The position numbers and the translations under genes were made by a program. Below the pieces are notes generated by a model. The model was not told the DNA's origin. It searched no databases and saw only the letters and a program-made list of their open reading frames with translations. This document shows, piece by piece, positions 5,413-5,630 of a stretch of 5,630 bases of DNA. The DNA comes from Deltaproteobacteria bacterium (GTDB taxonomy: Bacteria > Desulfobacterota > DSM-4660 > Desulfatiglandales > HGW-15), in the NCBI GenBank assembly GCA_021737245.1, contig JAIPEI010000262.1:1-5630 (forward strand). The letters are read 5' to 3'. Within the stretch, counting starts at the first letter, position 1, and the number at the start of each line of letters is the position of its first letter.

Positions 5413-5447
5413 CTCATCTCTCATCTCTCTTCTCTTTCCTCTCCTTT
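5413..5447. repeat. Degenerate 7-bp pyrimidine tandem repeat
   Basis: The plus strand divides into CTCATCT, CTCATCT, CTCTTCT, CTTTCCT and CTCCTTT, two exact heptamers and three diverged ones in a pure run of mostly pyrimidines. It covers the end and stop codon of the gamma-subunit gene, where it encodes the K-G-E-E-R-E-E-R tail. Confidence 0.5.
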
Positions 5448-5630
5448 GTTCCCCAGCTCCCACCCCCTGGCCAGGGCCTTCAGGTTCAGGACCAGAAACC
5501 GTTCCGGAACCTGCTCCCGTACGGCCGCTTCCAGGCCGTCTCTGCTCACCACCCCGGACCATGCAGCCGCCGCGCCGAGCATGACGATGTTCGCCGCCTG
5601 CTTGCCGCCGAGCTCGGACACCGCGGCCTC
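5421..5630 (-). CDS. 2-oxoacid:ferredoxin oxidoreductase gamma subunit, C-terminal end (KorC/VorC/PorG-like), N-terminus outside window
   Basis: The last 69 codons and a TGA stop are present, and the frame stays open to the window edge. The segment S-E-L-G-G-K-Q-A-A-N-I-V-M-L-G-A (5th to 20th visible residue) is the characteristic C-terminal helix region of gamma subunits (E-L-G-x-x-x-x-A-N-M-V-x-L-G). The later P-E-R-F-L-V-L-N-L-K-A-L-A-R-G matches the P-x-K-x-x-x-L-N-x-K-A-x-x-x-G ending. The enzyme makes or uses acyl-CoA with reduced ferredoxin; a 2-oxoglutarate-type enzyme would suit the glutamate context, but pyruvate, indolepyruvate and branched-chain types cannot be excluded. The final charged residues (N-K-G-E-E-R-E-E-R) come from a tandem repeat and look non-conserved. 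The GltD-like gene follows 60 nt later, probably in the same transcript. Confidence 0.78.
   Translation of the reverse strand, partial: EAAVSELGGKQAANIVMLGAAAAWSGVVSRDGLEAAVREQVPERFLVLNLKALARGWELGNKGEEREER

Noticed and set aside
5465..5476. 12-bp palindrome CCCTGGCCAGGG
   Set aside because: It lies within coding sequence of the gamma subunit and is explained by codon choice in GC-rich DNA.
5350..5562. Minus-strand open frame of 70 codons overlapping the gamma-subunit end
   Set aside because: It is in another frame from the conserved gamma-subunit C-terminus and shows only arginine/glycine-rich low-complexity sequence.

Overview
The window holds the 3' end of one minus-strand gene cluster followed by the start of a second, and all recognisable genes lie on the minus strand (read from high to low coordinates). 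The proteins point to a GC-rich bacterium with a ferredoxin-based, probably anaerobic or facultatively anaerobic metabolism: a 2-oxoacid:ferredoxin oxidoreductase subunit, a GltD-like flavoprotein with an added iron-sulfur module, a 2x[4Fe-4S] ferredoxin, and a split 'archaeal-type' glutamate synthase. Desulfobacterota or similar anaerobes would fit, but the species cannot be named from this sequence.

Layout in transcription order. (1) 5630-5421: C-terminal end of a 2-oxoacid:ferredoxin oxidoreductase gamma subunit, probably of the 2-oxoglutarate type. (2) 5360-3963: GltD-like NAD(P)/FAD oxidoreductase with an extra N-terminal four-cysteine cluster. (3) 3966-3667: 2x[4Fe-4S] ferredoxin, overlapping the previous gene by GTGA. 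(4) 3666-3310: a 357-bp gene-free, partly AT-rich control region with a possible terminator, two sigma70-like promoters, a Crp/Fnr-type palindrome and a smaller palindrome inside a promoter spacer. (5) 3309-1975: glutamine synthetase-family ligase of 444 aa. (6) 1974-1817: short intergenic region with a well-matched sigma54 (-24/-12) promoter. (7) 1816-917, 929-225 and 228-1: class II glutamine amidotransferase, GXGXG beta-helix protein and FMN-binding glutamate synthase domain. These are the three parts of a GltB large subunit carried on separate, overlapping genes; the last runs off the window.

How the genes may work together. The ligase makes glutamine (or a gamma-glutamyl amide). The three-part synthase would transfer the amide nitrogen to 2-oxoglutarate. 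The GltD-like protein and ferredoxin are plausible electron carriers, from NAD(P)H or from the 2-oxoacid oxidoreductase upstream. The sigma54 promoter in front of the synthase genes fits nitrogen control. The order ligase / amidotransferase / GXGXG / FMN domain also matches the gmaS-mgsABC and glxBCD arrangements, so an amine-utilisation role remains open, especially because the ligase does not show the classical F-D-G-S-S motif. No mobile element, CRISPR array, tRNA or rRNA was seen.
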